Notes: generated by a model not told the origin, from the letters alone. Shown: positions 54,079-62,116, counted from the stretch's first letter. The stretch: 64,000 bases of DNA from CAWIVH01 sp963839475 (GCA_963839475.1 CAWIVH010000001.1:248001-312000), one strand, 5' to 3'. Program-made: numbers and translations.

Positions 54079-55296
54079 TTGCGCAACGATTCTAATCCCT
54101 GGCTGCAGGAATTTGGCCCAGCCGTGCCGGCCGTACATAGCCTGATGAGCAAGTCTGAGTCCAATCAGCGGAATGCCGGCTATTTCCACACCCTTAGAGA
54201 AATCTATCAGCAGCCGCAGACCTGGATCGAAACCGCCTCACGGGTTGTACAGGAAAAAACCAGGCTGGAGAGCTTGCTGCGCGGCTCCAATGGCATGACC
54301 CCGGCTGTAAAAGCGGTGGTGCTTACCGGTTCAGGAAGCTCTTATTACGCCGGGAAATGCCTCGCGCCCGCTCTCCAGGAAGAGATGAGGCTTCCCGTAT
54401 CCTGTGTGGCCGGAGGTTCATTCCTGACTCAGGGCCCGGGTGCGGCTCCGCCTTGCGAGCCCTGTTTGGTGGTTTCGCTGGCCCGGTCCGGCGATAGTCC
54501 TGAAAGTTGTGCAGCGGTGGATCGGATGCTCCTTTCCGGAGCCCGGCATCTGATCATAACGTGCAACCAAAACGGCAGGCTGGCGGTCAATTACAGTGCT
54601 ATGCCGCAGGTTTTCCCTCTGGTGCTGCACGACCGGACCAACGATCGAAGCCTGGTCATGACGAGCAGTTTCACCAATCTCGTGCTGGCAGGGCGCTATT
54701 TGGGAATGCTGGGCAGCGAGGATCGCTACCTTGCGTTGGCGACGGATCTCGCGAGGATCGGGAGCGACCTCCTGCTCCGACACACCCAACCGCTGGCCGA
54801 TCTCGCATATCAGAAAATCCCGTTCGCAGTGTTCCTCGGCAGCGGCTGCGGGCATGGAGCAGCCCGGGAATCGGCGTTGAAGATGCTGGAGATGAGCGGC
54901 GGCGAAGTAAAGGCTTTTGTTGAAACTTTCCTCGGCTTGCGCCACGGTCCCATGGCCCTGCTGCATCCCGGCACACTGGTGGTTTGTTACCTTTCCTCAT
55001 CCAATCCGGCGAGGGCTTATGAACTAGATCTGATTCGGGAGCTGGATAGGAAAGAGCTCGGAGTCAGGAAACTGATTGTAGGCGAGGGGATCCCGGACGA
55101 GCTCCTGGGGGGCAGCGATCTCGCGGTGGAGATTTGTGGCCTTCAAAGTCTGGGCGATGCCGGCGCCGCCGTCCTTTATACTCTTGCCGGCCAGATCCTG
55201 GCTTTTTTCCAATGCATGTTCCTGGGGCTGCAGCCGGATGATCCCTCCGCCAAAGGCGTCATCAGCCGCGTGGTCAGTCCCTTCCCCATTTATTGA
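54079..55296 (+). CDS. agaS: SIS-domain sugar isomerase, AgaS-like
   Basis: I take the TTG at 54079, which has GGAG 8 bases upstream, giving 405 residues; the ATG at 54145 is the alternative but has no ribosome site. Two sugar-isomerase (SIS) domains are seen. The first has VVLTGSGSSYYAGKCLAPALQEE and LVVSLARSGDSPES. The second has FAVFLGSGCGHGAARESALKMLEMSGGEVKAFVETFLGLRHGPMALL, in which the ESALK helix and RHGP loop are typical of AgaS/GlmS-type isomerases. The opening TLREIYQQPQTW matches AgaS proteins. AgaS converts galactosamine-6-phosphate to tagatose-6-phosphate with loss of ammonia. This fits the aldolase subunit at 27.4 kb and the PfkB kinase at 24.2 kb. Confidence 0.85.
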   Translation: MRNDSNPWLQEFGPAVPAVHSLMSKSESNQRNAGYFHTLREIYQQPQTWIETASRVVQEKTRLESLLRGSNGMTPAVKAVVLTGSGSSYYAGKCLAPALQEEMRLPVSCVAGGSFLTQGPGAAPPCEPCLVVSLARSGDSPESCAAVDRMLLSGARHLIITCNQNGRLAVNYSAMPQVFPLVLHDRTNDRSLVMTSSFTNLVLAGRYLGMLGSEDRYLALATDLARIGSDLLLRHTQPLADLAYQKIPFAVFLGSGCGHGAARESALKMLEMSGGEVKAFVETFLGLRHGPMALLHPGTLVVCYLSSSNPARAYELDLIRELDRKELGVRKLIVGEGIPDELLGGSDLAVEICGLQSLGDAGAAVLYTLAGQILAFFQCMFLGLQPDDPSAKGVISRVVSPFPIY

Positions 55297-55306
55297 TCGA
55301 CGCCAT

Positions 55307-55415
55307 CAAACCGCTAAGACTTCCAAGACCGCAAAGGTATTGTTTATAACTCTTTGTGGTCTTCGCGGCCTTCGTGGTTCAATATCTCGAGCCTTCTAAG
55401 TTTCCGGAGAACTCA
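55307..55415. repeat. Dispersed palindromic repeat, copy at 55.3 kb
   Basis: AAACCGCTAAGACTTCCAAG with ACCGCAAAGG, a loop TATTGTTTATAA, then CTCTTTGTGGTCTTCGCGG and CCTTCGTGGTTC. The right flank TATCTCGAGCCTTCTAAGTT matches the flank of the 10.2 kb copy. It sits between convergent AgaS and S9 peptidase genes. Confidence 0.75.
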
Positions 55416-55433
55416 GCAAGAGCACTGAGAAAT

Positions 55434-57476
55434 CTATTTACTATCCTTCGAGCTCTTTGCGGTTCCAACTTCTGGGTGGGTGAGATCCGGCATCGGATCC
55501 CCCCACAAGTAGTGGTTGAACCACGAGAGATTGTGCTGCATCACGGCACGCTGCGATTTGGGTTTGGTGATCCCGTGGCCATAGCCTGTATAAACAACCA
55601 TCTGCACCGGAACTCCACGGTCGAGAAGCGCTTGTCGCAATTGATAGCCGTTCGGGGTTGGAACGCGGCGGTCGAGTTCGCCGTGCTGAATCAGGGTTGG
55701 GGTTTTGGCGTTTTGAACGTACGAAACGGGTGAAGTCTTTTTGTAGATCTCGGGATCGGTGACCGGATCAGCGCCCAGGTAATTAATGGTGAAGTTTGTA
55801 ATATCCGTATTGTAGTAATACGTGGCCCAGTCTGAGATCCCCGCTCCAACGGAAATCGCGGCGAAGCGGTCGGAGGAGGTAGTGAGGAAGGCGGAAATAT
55901 AGCCCCCCTGGCTCCAGCCCATGCAGGCAATTTTGGTGCGATCCACCCATCCCTTACCCATCAGATAATCGACACCTGAAATCACGTCCCAGGCATCGCC
56001 GACGCCGAGATTGCGCACATTGAGCATGCGGAACTTTTCCCCATAACCCGCACTGCCACGGTAATTCACCTTCAGGACCAAGGCTCCCCGCCCCGCCCAG
56101 ATGTCGGAAGGATAGTAACGTGTATCCGGGGCCAGGAGCACCGGCCGGTCAACTCCGGTAGGCCCGCCGTGGATGATGCAGAGCAGGGGATATTTTTTGT
56201 CGGGGTCGAAACCGGCCGGTTTGATCAGGACTCCCTCGATGAGAGTCCCGTCCTGGCTCTTCCAGGAAATCACCTCGCGGGTGCCCAGGATGAAAGGATT
56301 GGCCTGATCCGTCAGGTTCGTAAGCCGTCGGGGAGCGAAATTCCGAACGTCGGAAATAAATAGCTCGCTCAAGGACGACGGTGAGGCGATGGTCAGCGCC
56401 ATGCGCTTGCCATCCTTGGTGAAGCTGCCGGAAGCGGCTATCAGGCTGTCCGGCCCCGTGACGCGGGAGATCCCGCCCGTTTTCGTGTCGAGCCTGAAGA
56501 GATGCGACGCGGTTTTCTGGGCAGCCCCGAAATAGATGCCTTCGGCGTCCCATTCCACAAGCTGGGGACTCTCATCGAAGTCCCTTGTGATCGGCCTGGC
56601 AGTTCCTCCGGCAGCAGGAACGACGGCAAGTCGCAGATTCTGGGCAAAGAAGTCTTTGTTGCCCATCGCGCTGGCAAACGCAATCTCGCTTCCATCAGGC
56701 GACCAGTGTGGGCCAATGTCGGGCCCCGGCTGATCGACGACTTTTTTCACCTTATCATCCGCCAGGGTAAGGACATAAATATCCGACGTGTGCCCCTGGA
56801 TAAGATCCGGGTTGACCGTGGCGCTGAAAGCGATCCTGCTGCCGTCGGGCGACCAGGCAAATCCCGCGACAGAGAAATCCTTTCCCCGGGTGCGCTGCTT
56901 TCCGGAAACGGGTGCTTGCATCGCCTCGGAAAAGTCAAAGGTCCAGATATGAGTGTAGGTGTGTTCCTCGCGCACCACGAAATAGTCGCCGAATTGTTCT
57001 TTTCGATCTTTTAAGTACTGCGACACCGGATCGGGAGCCGTGAAGGCGATCGTTTTCCCGTCTTCAGACCAGGCGAAGGAGCCGACTGCGGTTTCTGACT
57101 TGGTAAGCTGGATCGCCTCCCCGCCGTCCGGCCGGATGGCATAAACCTGGTTCTTGTCGCCCAAGCGGCTGCTCGTGAAAGCGATCCAGTTGCCGTCGGG
57201 TGACCACTGGGGAGATGCCGCCGGCTTGTCGCCGCGCGTCAGCTGGATCTGGGCACCGGACGCCGTATCCACCAGCCAAATCTGGGAAACAAATGCGTCC
57301 TGCTTGAAGTTGGTTTCGTTCACCGTGTAGGCGATCCGGCTGCCGTCGGGCGATATCTGCGCGGAGCCGATCGTTTTAATGGCGAGCAGGTCGTCGATGG
57401 TGGGAATCCGCTTCTCGTCCGCCATCAGTGAAACAGCACCACAAAGACAAAAGGCCCATAACGCGCGCAGAAGCAT
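55434..57476 (-). CDS. S9-family serine peptidase (acylaminoacyl/dipeptidyl peptidase-like), exported
   Basis: The ATG at 57476 has AAGAGG 6 bases upstream; a GTG two codons earlier is less likely. The 680-residue protein has a signal peptide (about 1-19), then an N-terminal propeller of PD40-type blades (AQISPDGSRIAYTVNE, PQWSPDGNWIAFTSS, FAWSPDGSRIAFSA, PHWSPDGSEIAFAS). A C-terminal alpha/beta-hydrolase domain follows (about 415-665). The catalytic triad is Ser522 in GWSQGGY, Asp602 in HGELDRRVP and His634 in GYGHG. S9 enzymes of this type release dipeptides or acylated amino acids from peptides in the periplasm. It stands alone, tail to tail with agaS. Confidence 0.93.
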   Translation of the reverse strand: MLLRALWAFCLCGAVSLMADEKRIPTIDDLLAIKTIGSAQISPDGSRIAYTVNETNFKQDAFVSQIWLVDTASGAQIQLTRGDKPAASPQWSPDGNWIAFTSSRLGDKNQVYAIRPDGGEAIQLTKSETAVGSFAWSEDGKTIAFTAPDPVSQYLKDRKEQFGDYFVVREEHTYTHIWTFDFSEAMQAPVSGKQRTRGKDFSVAGFAWSPDGSRIAFSATVNPDLIQGHTSDIYVLTLADDKVKKVVDQPGPDIGPHWSPDGSEIAFASAMGNKDFFAQNLRLAVVPAAGGTARPITRDFDESPQLVEWDAEGIYFGAAQKTASHLFRLDTKTGGISRVTGPDSLIAASGSFTKDGKRMALTIASPSSLSELFISDVRNFAPRRLTNLTDQANPFILGTREVISWKSQDGTLIEGVLIKPAGFDPDKKYPLLCIIHGGPTGVDRPVLLAPDTRYYPSDIWAGRGALVLKVNYRGSAGYGEKFRMLNVRNLGVGDAWDVISGVDYLMGKGWVDRTKIACMGWSQGGYISAFLTTSSDRFAAISVGAGISDWATYYYNTDITNFTINYLGADPVTDPEIYKKTSPVSYVQNAKTPTLIQHGELDRRVPTPNGYQLRQALLDRGVPVQMVVYTGYGHGITKPKSQRAVMQHNLSWFNHYLWGDPMPDLTHPEVGTAKSSKDSK

Positions 57477-57734
57477 AATCACCTCTTCAAATGTCTGATT
57501 CTTACGCCGATTGGATCACACCCCGGCGATCCAGACAACTCTGATATTGTGCATTTCAATCGCCTGGCATATCCCCGGGCAGAGCTCCTAACGGATAGTC
57601 TGTCAATCAAGATTGATAGGACCGTAGAGCCATGGCTACATTGGCTTGGCGCTCGGGGTGCAGGGATTATTCATAGCCGAAATAACGAGTGAGATCCAGC
57701 TGGAGAGTTCCTGCCACGCCTGCGTGGTTCATTG

Positions 57735-57830
57735 AGAACAGAAACTTGGACTTGCGCACGGAAGGAATCATCCAATTGCGGCGAAGGCCTCAAAACCAAT
57801 CGAACCGCGAAGACCACGAAAATCACAAAG
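57735..57830. repeat. Dispersed palindromic repeat, partial copy at 57.8 kb
   Basis: The left flank GAACAGAAACTTGGACTTGC and ATCATCCAATTGCGGC, then AAAACCAATCGAACCGCGAAG with ACCACGAAAATCACAAAG, align with the 10.13-10.22 kb copy. The right half is missing. Apart from this, the 575-base gap between the S9 peptidase and the ECF sigma gene holds no frame I can support. Confidence 0.65.
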
Positions 57831-58051
57831 ATTCATGCGTTTTAATTTTGACATCGTTAATTAGTCTCTGTCGCAAAACTCAGTTTGGCGACAGAAACTT
57901 ATTGAGCGCCATTCGATACCGACCCCGAAAAAAAGACAAGTTTCTATTCTCAATAAACCGCGTAGCCGCGGCAGGAACTCTCTGGTAGCCGGGTTCCGGT
58001 GTATAATCGCGACACCCTCCGGAAGAATTTAACAACTTGAATGGAGGATCT

Positions 58052-58630
58052 GTGGACGGATCTCCTCCTCAGGAACTTTCCACCTTGCTCCGCGCCTGGA
58101 GCAGGGGCGACGAGTCGGCTCTCGAAAAGCTTATGCCGCTCGTCTACGCCGAACTCCACCGCCTGGCCCACCGTTACATGGTGCGCGAGCGGGCCGGCCA
58201 CAACACCCTTCAGACCACGGCACTGGTCCACGAAGCCTATTTCAAGCTGATCGACGCCGGCCGGATCCATTTCCAGGACCGCGGCCATTTCTTCGCCATC
58301 GCCTCCAAACTGATGCGCCGCATCCTGGTCGACTTCGCACGCATCCGCGGCTACCAGAAGCGGGGCGGCGACGTCCATAAAGTGGCCCTCGACGAAGCGC
58401 TGGTGGTTTCGCCGGAACCCGATCGCGATCTGGTCAGACTGGATGAAGCGCTGAACGCGCTCGCCGAGTTTGACCCGAGGAAGGCCAAGGTCGTCGAGCT
58501 CCGGTATTTCGGCGGGCTGAGCGTGGAGGAAACCGCCGAGGCGCTCGGCATTGCCGGCATCACCGTGATCCGGGACTGGAACATGGCGAAGCTCTGGCTG
58601 CTGAAAGAACTGAAATTGGTGTCAGGCTAA
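58052..58630 (+). CDS. ECF-type RNA polymerase sigma factor
   Basis: The best start is GTG at 58052 with GGAGG 4 bases before it, giving 192 residues; the frame extends five codons further to a TTG without a ribosome site. Region 2 covers ELSTLLRAWSRGDESALEKLMPLVYAELHRLAHRYM through TLQTTALVHEAYFKLID and FFAIASKLMRRILVDFAR. Region 4 covers LNALAEFDPRKAKVVELRYFGGLSVEETAEALGI with DWNMAKLWLLKEL. This is the sigma subtype that in Acidobacteriota and Planctomycetes usually stands just upstream of a PknB-type Ser/Thr kinase gene and has no anti-sigma gene. Here no kinase follows, only a PD40 remnant. Confidence 0.92.
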   Translation: MDGSPPQELSTLLRAWSRGDESALEKLMPLVYAELHRLAHRYMVRERAGHNTLQTTALVHEAYFKLIDAGRIHFQDRGHFFAIASKLMRRILVDFARIRGYQKRGGDVHKVALDEALVVSPEPDRDLVRLDEALNALAEFDPRKAKVVELRYFGGLSVEETAEALGIAGITVIRDWNMAKLWLLKELKLVSG

Positions 58631-58772
58631 AATTTCACCAATTTCGCGAATCCGGTGAGCGACGGCCATTAAAGGTAAATGGTGAAATTCCAGCCTGACA
58701 CCTTTTAATCGGAGACTTGAGCTCAGTGGGCAGGAGGCGATAAGACCTCCATCAAAACCGTTAATCTCGTGG

Positions 58773-59545
58773 TTGTCACATGAGCTGGACCCGCGCATTT
58801 CACTGGACGGGGGGAAGATTGCTTTCGCTCTGCAAGTTCAGGAAGCCTTGAGATCCGGGTCTGCAAAGCTGACGGCACCAAGCCGGTCAAGCTCACCGAT
58901 AGGAACGCAGAAAGTACAGGCGAGCCGCACTGGTCTCAGGAGGGGAAGTGGATTGCCTTTGATTGCACTAAATCGGGGAGCCTCGACATCTATGCTGTAA
59001 GCATAGAAGGAGGACCTGTTCGTCGTATCACATCTGATCCGGCGGATGAGGCTGTCCCCTGCTGGTCGAGGGACGGTTGCTGGATCTACTTCGGCTCAAA
59101 CAGGAGCGGGAGCTGGCAGATTTGGAAAATGCCGTCCGAGGGAGGCAAGGCGATCCAAATTTCCAGAGAGGGGGGCCTCCAGCCCCTCGAATCAGCCGAT
59201 GGATTTGTGTACCACTATGGTTACTATGGTCTTCAGCGGAAGGGTATTTGGCGTGTGCCGGTATCGGGCGGCCCAGAAACGTTAGTGCTGGACAGGAATA
59301 TTTATCCCCATCATTGGGATTTAGCCGATCGTGGCATCTACTTCATCGGCAGCAGTGCTGAGGCAGTGGCGGCAATATGTTTTTACGATTTTGCGACCCA
59401 GACTACAAGGACTCTGGCCCCTGTGCATACTGATCCGGCCTTTGGGCTGACTGATGGTCTGAGTGCCTCGCCCGACGGGAAGTGGCTTCTCTATGCGGGT
59501 GGAATCTACACCTCCGACATCATGTTGATCCAAAACTTCCGCTGA
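58773..59545 (+). pseudogene. Remnant of a PD40 beta-propeller (C-terminal part of a lost Ser/Thr kinase or TolB-like protein)
   Basis: Two frames carry PD40 blades. One begins LDPRISLDGGKIAFAL (about 58786-58840). After a frame change near 58845 the other runs SLEIRVCKADGTKPVKLTD, PHWSQEGKWIAFDC, DIYAVSIEGGPVRRITSD, PCWSRDGCWIYFGSN and WQIWKMPSEGGKAIQIS to the stop at 59545, ending LSASPDGKWLLYAGG. Such propellers form the C-terminal halves of many acidobacterial PknB kinases. No kinase domain or start precedes it, and it follows an ECF sigma gene, the usual partner. I read it as what is left after deletion of the kinase part. Confidence 0.75.
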
Positions 59546-59590
59546 CCGTTTGACTTTCGGGATAACCGGCTGCGCAAGGTCCCGGGCCTT

Positions 59591-59619
59591 TTGCAAAATA
59601 TTCGATAGAATCGTATAAT
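59591..59619 (+). promoter_or_regulatory. Promoter of the DUF4143 ATPase gene, leaderless layout
   Basis: TTGCAA (59591-59596) and TATAAT (59614-59619) are 17 bases apart, close to the housekeeping consensus. The ATG at 59626 begins 7 bases after TATAAT, about where transcription would start, and no ribosome site is present. Confidence 0.65.
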
Positions 59620-59625
59620 ATGCAT

Positions 59626-60825
59626 ATGTGGATTCCCAGGTACCTTGAGGAGCACTTGCTCCGGTCCGCAAGGACACGCCCGGTCCTCGTCCTGACCGGC
59701 GCACGACAGACCGGCAAAACTTCCACTTTGAGACGGCTATTCCCAAACTATGGATTTGTCTCTCTGGATCTGCCGACCGAGGCCGAACAAGCCGAAAAGG
59801 AGCCGGAGGCTTTCCTCCGGCGGTTTCCCCCGCCCTCCATCATTGATGAGGTGCAATACGCGCCCGCCCTGTTCCGCTACCTGAAAGGGGCGGTGGAACG
59901 AAAGCGAAACCTGTACGGGCAGTATCTTTTGACCGGCTCCCGGAAGTTCACACTGATGAAGAGCGTGTCGGAATCGCTGGCCGGGCGAGCGGACATCGTC
60001 GAACTGGAAACATTGTCGCTGGCTGAGATTCTCAGGACGACCCCGGAAACAGGGCTGGAAACCGCCGTGGTCCGGGGCGGTTTTCCGGAATTGCACGCCA
60101 ACCCCGAGATTGATGCGGCCGCCTTTTATAACTCCTACCTGGCCACCTACCTGGAGCGCGACGTGCGCTCGCTCGCAAACGTCGGCAGCCTGCGCGATTT
60201 CGAACGGTTTCTGCGCGCCTGCGCCTTGCGCTCGGCCAACCTGCTGAACAAGGCCGATCTCGCGCGGGATGTGGGCATTGCGCCGTCCACAGCCAATCAA
60301 TGGCTGTCCATCCTCGAGGCTTCCGGCCAGGTCGTGATGCTGGAGCCCTGGTTTTCGAACCGGACCAAGTCGATCGTGAAAAGCCCGAAACTCTACCTGG
60401 CGGATACCGGTCTCCTCTGTGCCCTGCTGAACATTCGCACTGAAGACGCTTTGAGGCAATCGCCGTGGGCGCGAGCGGTCTGGGAGACTTTTGTTTACGC
60501 CCAGTTGCGCCACCGCGAGCGTCGCGCCGGGCGCTCCGGCAGCCTGTTCTTCTGGCGCGATCGCACGCGCGAAGTCGATTTCGTGGCCGAAGCCGGCGGC
60601 CGCCTGGAGCTGCTGGAGGCGAAGTGGACCGAACTCCCGGCCGAAACCGATACCGTGAATCTCGGCTTTGTGCGCGATGTGGTCGGCAGGTCGCGTGTCT
60701 CCGCGAGCGCTATTGTCTGCCGCGCACCTAATCGCTACCTGATTTCCAACGACTTCCGGGCAGTGCCGGTGACCGAACTGGAAAATCTCGCGTGGATCGA
60801 AGTCAAACGGCGCAGTTCAGGTTGA
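59626..60825 (+). CDS. ATP-binding protein of the AAA_14/DUF4143 family
   Basis: The 399-residue protein (two more codons if the ATG at 59620 is used) has a Walker A motif LTGARQTGKTST (24-35), a Walker B-like PSIIDEVQYAP and sensor region YLLTGSRKFTLMKSVSESLAGRADIVEL. A winged-helix/DUF4143 C-terminal half follows (NKADLARDVGIAPSTANQWLSILEASG, PKLYLADTGLLCALLNI, WETFVYAQLRH). The end, REVDFVAEAGGRLELLEAKWTE, has the spacing of a degenerate restriction-nuclease-like D...E-x-K site. These archaeal and bacterial ATPases are common in mobile or toxin-antitoxin-rich islands and have no firm function. It is followed within 5 bases by a cut-off sigma factor tail, showing that it entered an existing sigma-kinase locus. 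Confidence 0.9.
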   Translation: MWIPRYLEEHLLRSARTRPVLVLTGARQTGKTSTLRRLFPNYGFVSLDLPTEAEQAEKEPEAFLRRFPPPSIIDEVQYAPALFRYLKGAVERKRNLYGQYLLTGSRKFTLMKSVSESLAGRADIVELETLSLAEILRTTPETGLETAVVRGGFPELHANPEIDAAAFYNSYLATYLERDVRSLANVGSLRDFERFLRACALRSANLLNKADLARDVGIAPSTANQWLSILEASGQVVMLEPWFSNRTKSIVKSPKLYLADTGLLCALLNIRTEDALRQSPWARAVWETFVYAQLRHRERRAGRSGSLFFWRDRTREVDFVAEAGGRLELLEAKWTELPAETDTVNLGFVRDVVGRSRVSASAIVCRAPNRYLISNDFRAVPVTELENLAWIEVKRRSSG

Positions 60826-60829
60826 CTGG

Positions 60830-60880
60830 GATTGGATCGTTACCAGGCTCCGGCTGCTGAAGGAATTGAAGCGGGGGTGA
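60830..60880 (+). pseudogene. 3' tail of a second ECF sigma factor gene
   Basis: Sixteen codons and a stop read DWIVTRLRLLKELKRG. This lines up with the region-4 end of the intact sigma factor at 58 kb (DWNMAKLWLLKELK) but differs in sequence, so it is a paralog's tail rather than a copy. Nothing of the rest of that sigma gene is seen; the DUF4143 gene ends 4 bases upstream. Confidence 0.7.
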
Positions 60881-60884
60881 AACC

Positions 60885-60965
60885 ATGGATCCCGAACGCT
60901 GGAAGGAGATCGAGCGCCTCTGCCAGTCGGCGCTGGAGATGGAACGGGGGAGGAGGGAAGCCTGA
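60885..60965 (+). pseudogene. N-terminal stub of a sigma-linked Ser/Thr kinase
   Basis: The frame opens MDPERWKEIERLCQSALEME and stops after 26 codons. Acidobacterial PknB-type kinases that follow this sigma subtype start in just this way (M-x-P-E-R-W-x-x-I-E-R-L-x-x-x-A-L). It begins 4 bases after the sigma tail's stop, the normal operon spacing. The kinase body is gone, replaced by the Phd/VapC module. Confidence 0.7.
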
Positions 60966-60977
60966 CTGAAGCCAATG

Positions 60978-61013
60978 GAATGTACATATGTTATGCTTGA
61001 TAAGTGTACATTC
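60978..61013. promoter_or_regulatory. Operator of the Phd/VapC module
   Basis: GAATGTACA and TGTACATTC are perfect 9-base arms 18 bases apart, each holding the palindrome TGTACA. They lie 30 bases before the antitoxin ATG and are well placed for autorepression by the antitoxin-toxin complex. The AT-rich spacer probably includes the -10 box. Confidence 0.55.
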
Positions 61014-61042
61014 TCTGTCTGCACACGACGGAGGCAACCATA

Positions 61043-61261
61043 ATGAAAGCCACGCACCTGCGAAAAAACCTGTTCAGGGTCCTCGAACGGGCGGCGCAAA
61101 ACGGGCAGCCGGTTGAATTCGAATGCAAAGGCCGGAGGTTTCAGATCACGGCGCTGGATCCACCCGATCGACTCGCCAGCCTGCAAAAGCACCCGGATGT
61201 CTTTACGGGTGATCTGGACGACCTGATCGAGATCGACTGGATGAAGGAATGGCGGCCATGA
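61043..61261 (+). CDS. Phd/YefM-like antitoxin
   Basis: The ATG at 61043 has GGAGG upstream; the product is 72 residues. It begins MKATHLRKNLFRVLERAAQNGQPVEFECKGRRFQITALDP, the short beta-alpha N-terminal layout of Phd/YefM DNA-binding antitoxins. A toxin-binding C-terminus (DVFTGDLDDLIEIDWMKEWRP) follows, ending with the W-x-x-E-W pattern common in antitoxins of PIN toxins. Its end overlaps the toxin start by 4 bases if the toxin begins at 61258. Confidence 0.85.
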   Translation: MKATHLRKNLFRVLERAAQNGQPVEFECKGRRFQITALDPPDRLASLQKHPDVFTGDLDDLIEIDWMKEWRP

Positions 61262-61632
61262 TCTATTTGGACACCCACGCCGTGGTGGCCCTGTACAAGG
61301 ATTGGGAACTATTGGGGAAAAATGCCCGGCGGCTTCTCAAGAAACGGGCCGACTGCGGCATTTCCCCGATCGTCTGCCTGGAATTGCAGTTCCTGTATGA
61401 AATTCAGCAGATCAAACACCCGCCGCGCCAGATCCTGGGCCATCTGGACAACGCCCTCGGGCTGGCGGTTTGCGCCAAATCGTTTGCTTCAGTGATCCAA
61501 CTGGCTGAAGGTCTCGCCTGGACCAGAGATCCGTTCGACCGCATCATCGTGGCCCAGGCTTCCCTGGATTCCGATCCGCTGATCACCAGGGATTTGCGCA
61601 TCCAGCAAAACTACCGCAACTCGGTTTGGTAA
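61258..61632 (+). CDS. vapC: PIN-domain ribonuclease toxin (VapC family), Phd-linked
   Basis: The start is ATG at 61258 (ATGA overlap with the antitoxin) or ATG three codons earlier. The 124-residue protein has all PIN acidic residues: Asp5 (IYLDTHAVVALY), Glu42 (VCLELQFLYEI), Asp91/Asp94 (AWTRDPFDRIIVAQA) and Asp112 (LITRDLRI). TRDPFDRIIVAQA is characteristic of this VapC clade. It probably cleaves RNA when unbound. It differs from the PIN toxins at 9.7, 10.7 and 61.7 kb. Confidence 0.92.
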   Translation: MIYLDTHAVVALYKDWELLGKNARRLLKKRADCGISPIVCLELQFLYEIQQIKHPPRQILGHLDNALGLAVCAKSFASVIQLAEGLAWTRDPFDRIIVAQASLDSDPLITRDLRIQQNYRNSVW

Positions 61633-61696
61633 GCCTGAAAAGAGGATCTGCAATTCGAAGCCGCTGCATCTCCTGAGGAGTTCGAGGACGAATATC

Positions 61697-62116
61697 TCAA
61701 CTATCCGGTGCATCGAAAGGGTTGACCACCGTCACGCCGCCGTAGTTGCAACCGCCGCTCAAATCCTCGGACAAGACCGTGGTGCATCCGGCCGCTCTCG
61801 CAGCCTCGATAATCGCCGCATCCCAGTACGAGATTTGAAAGCGGTCCCGGGCGTCGAGAGAGGCCCTCATGACCGACACGGTAGTCTCCTGCACCGGGAA
61901 TCGCAGAAAAGCCTCTATTAGCTGTACCGCCTCGCGGTGGCTCAGCCTGCCGGACTTCCCCGGACGGGTTGCCTGCACATAGAATTCCTGAAGAACCTGA
62001 ACCGAGAGGGTCAGGTCCCGGGCATCCAGCAGGTTGCGGGCGATGCGCGCCTTGTTTTCTTCCTCCGGAGCGGTGCTGGCGGCATAGAGAAGGATATTGG
62101 TGTCAACGAACCGCAT
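61697..62116 (-). CDS. vapC: PIN-domain ribonuclease toxin (VapC family), RHH-linked
   Basis: The 139-residue toxin has Asp5 (RFVDTNILLYAAS), Glu44 (QVLQEFYVQATR), Asp99 (ISYWDAAIIEAARAAG) and Asp118 (VLSEDLSGG). The ending YGGVTVVNPF is a common VapC tail. It overlaps the upstream ribbon-helix-helix antitoxin by 14 bases. It faces the Phd/VapC module tail to tail over 64 bases. It is expected to be an RNase toxin and looks intact. Confidence 0.92.
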   Translation of the reverse strand: MRFVDTNILLYAASTAPEEENKARIARNLLDARDLTLSVQVLQEFYVQATRPGKSGRLSHREAVQLIEAFLRFPVQETTVSVMRASLDARDRFQISYWDAAIIEAARAAGCTTVLSEDLSGGCNYGGVTVVNPFDAPDS

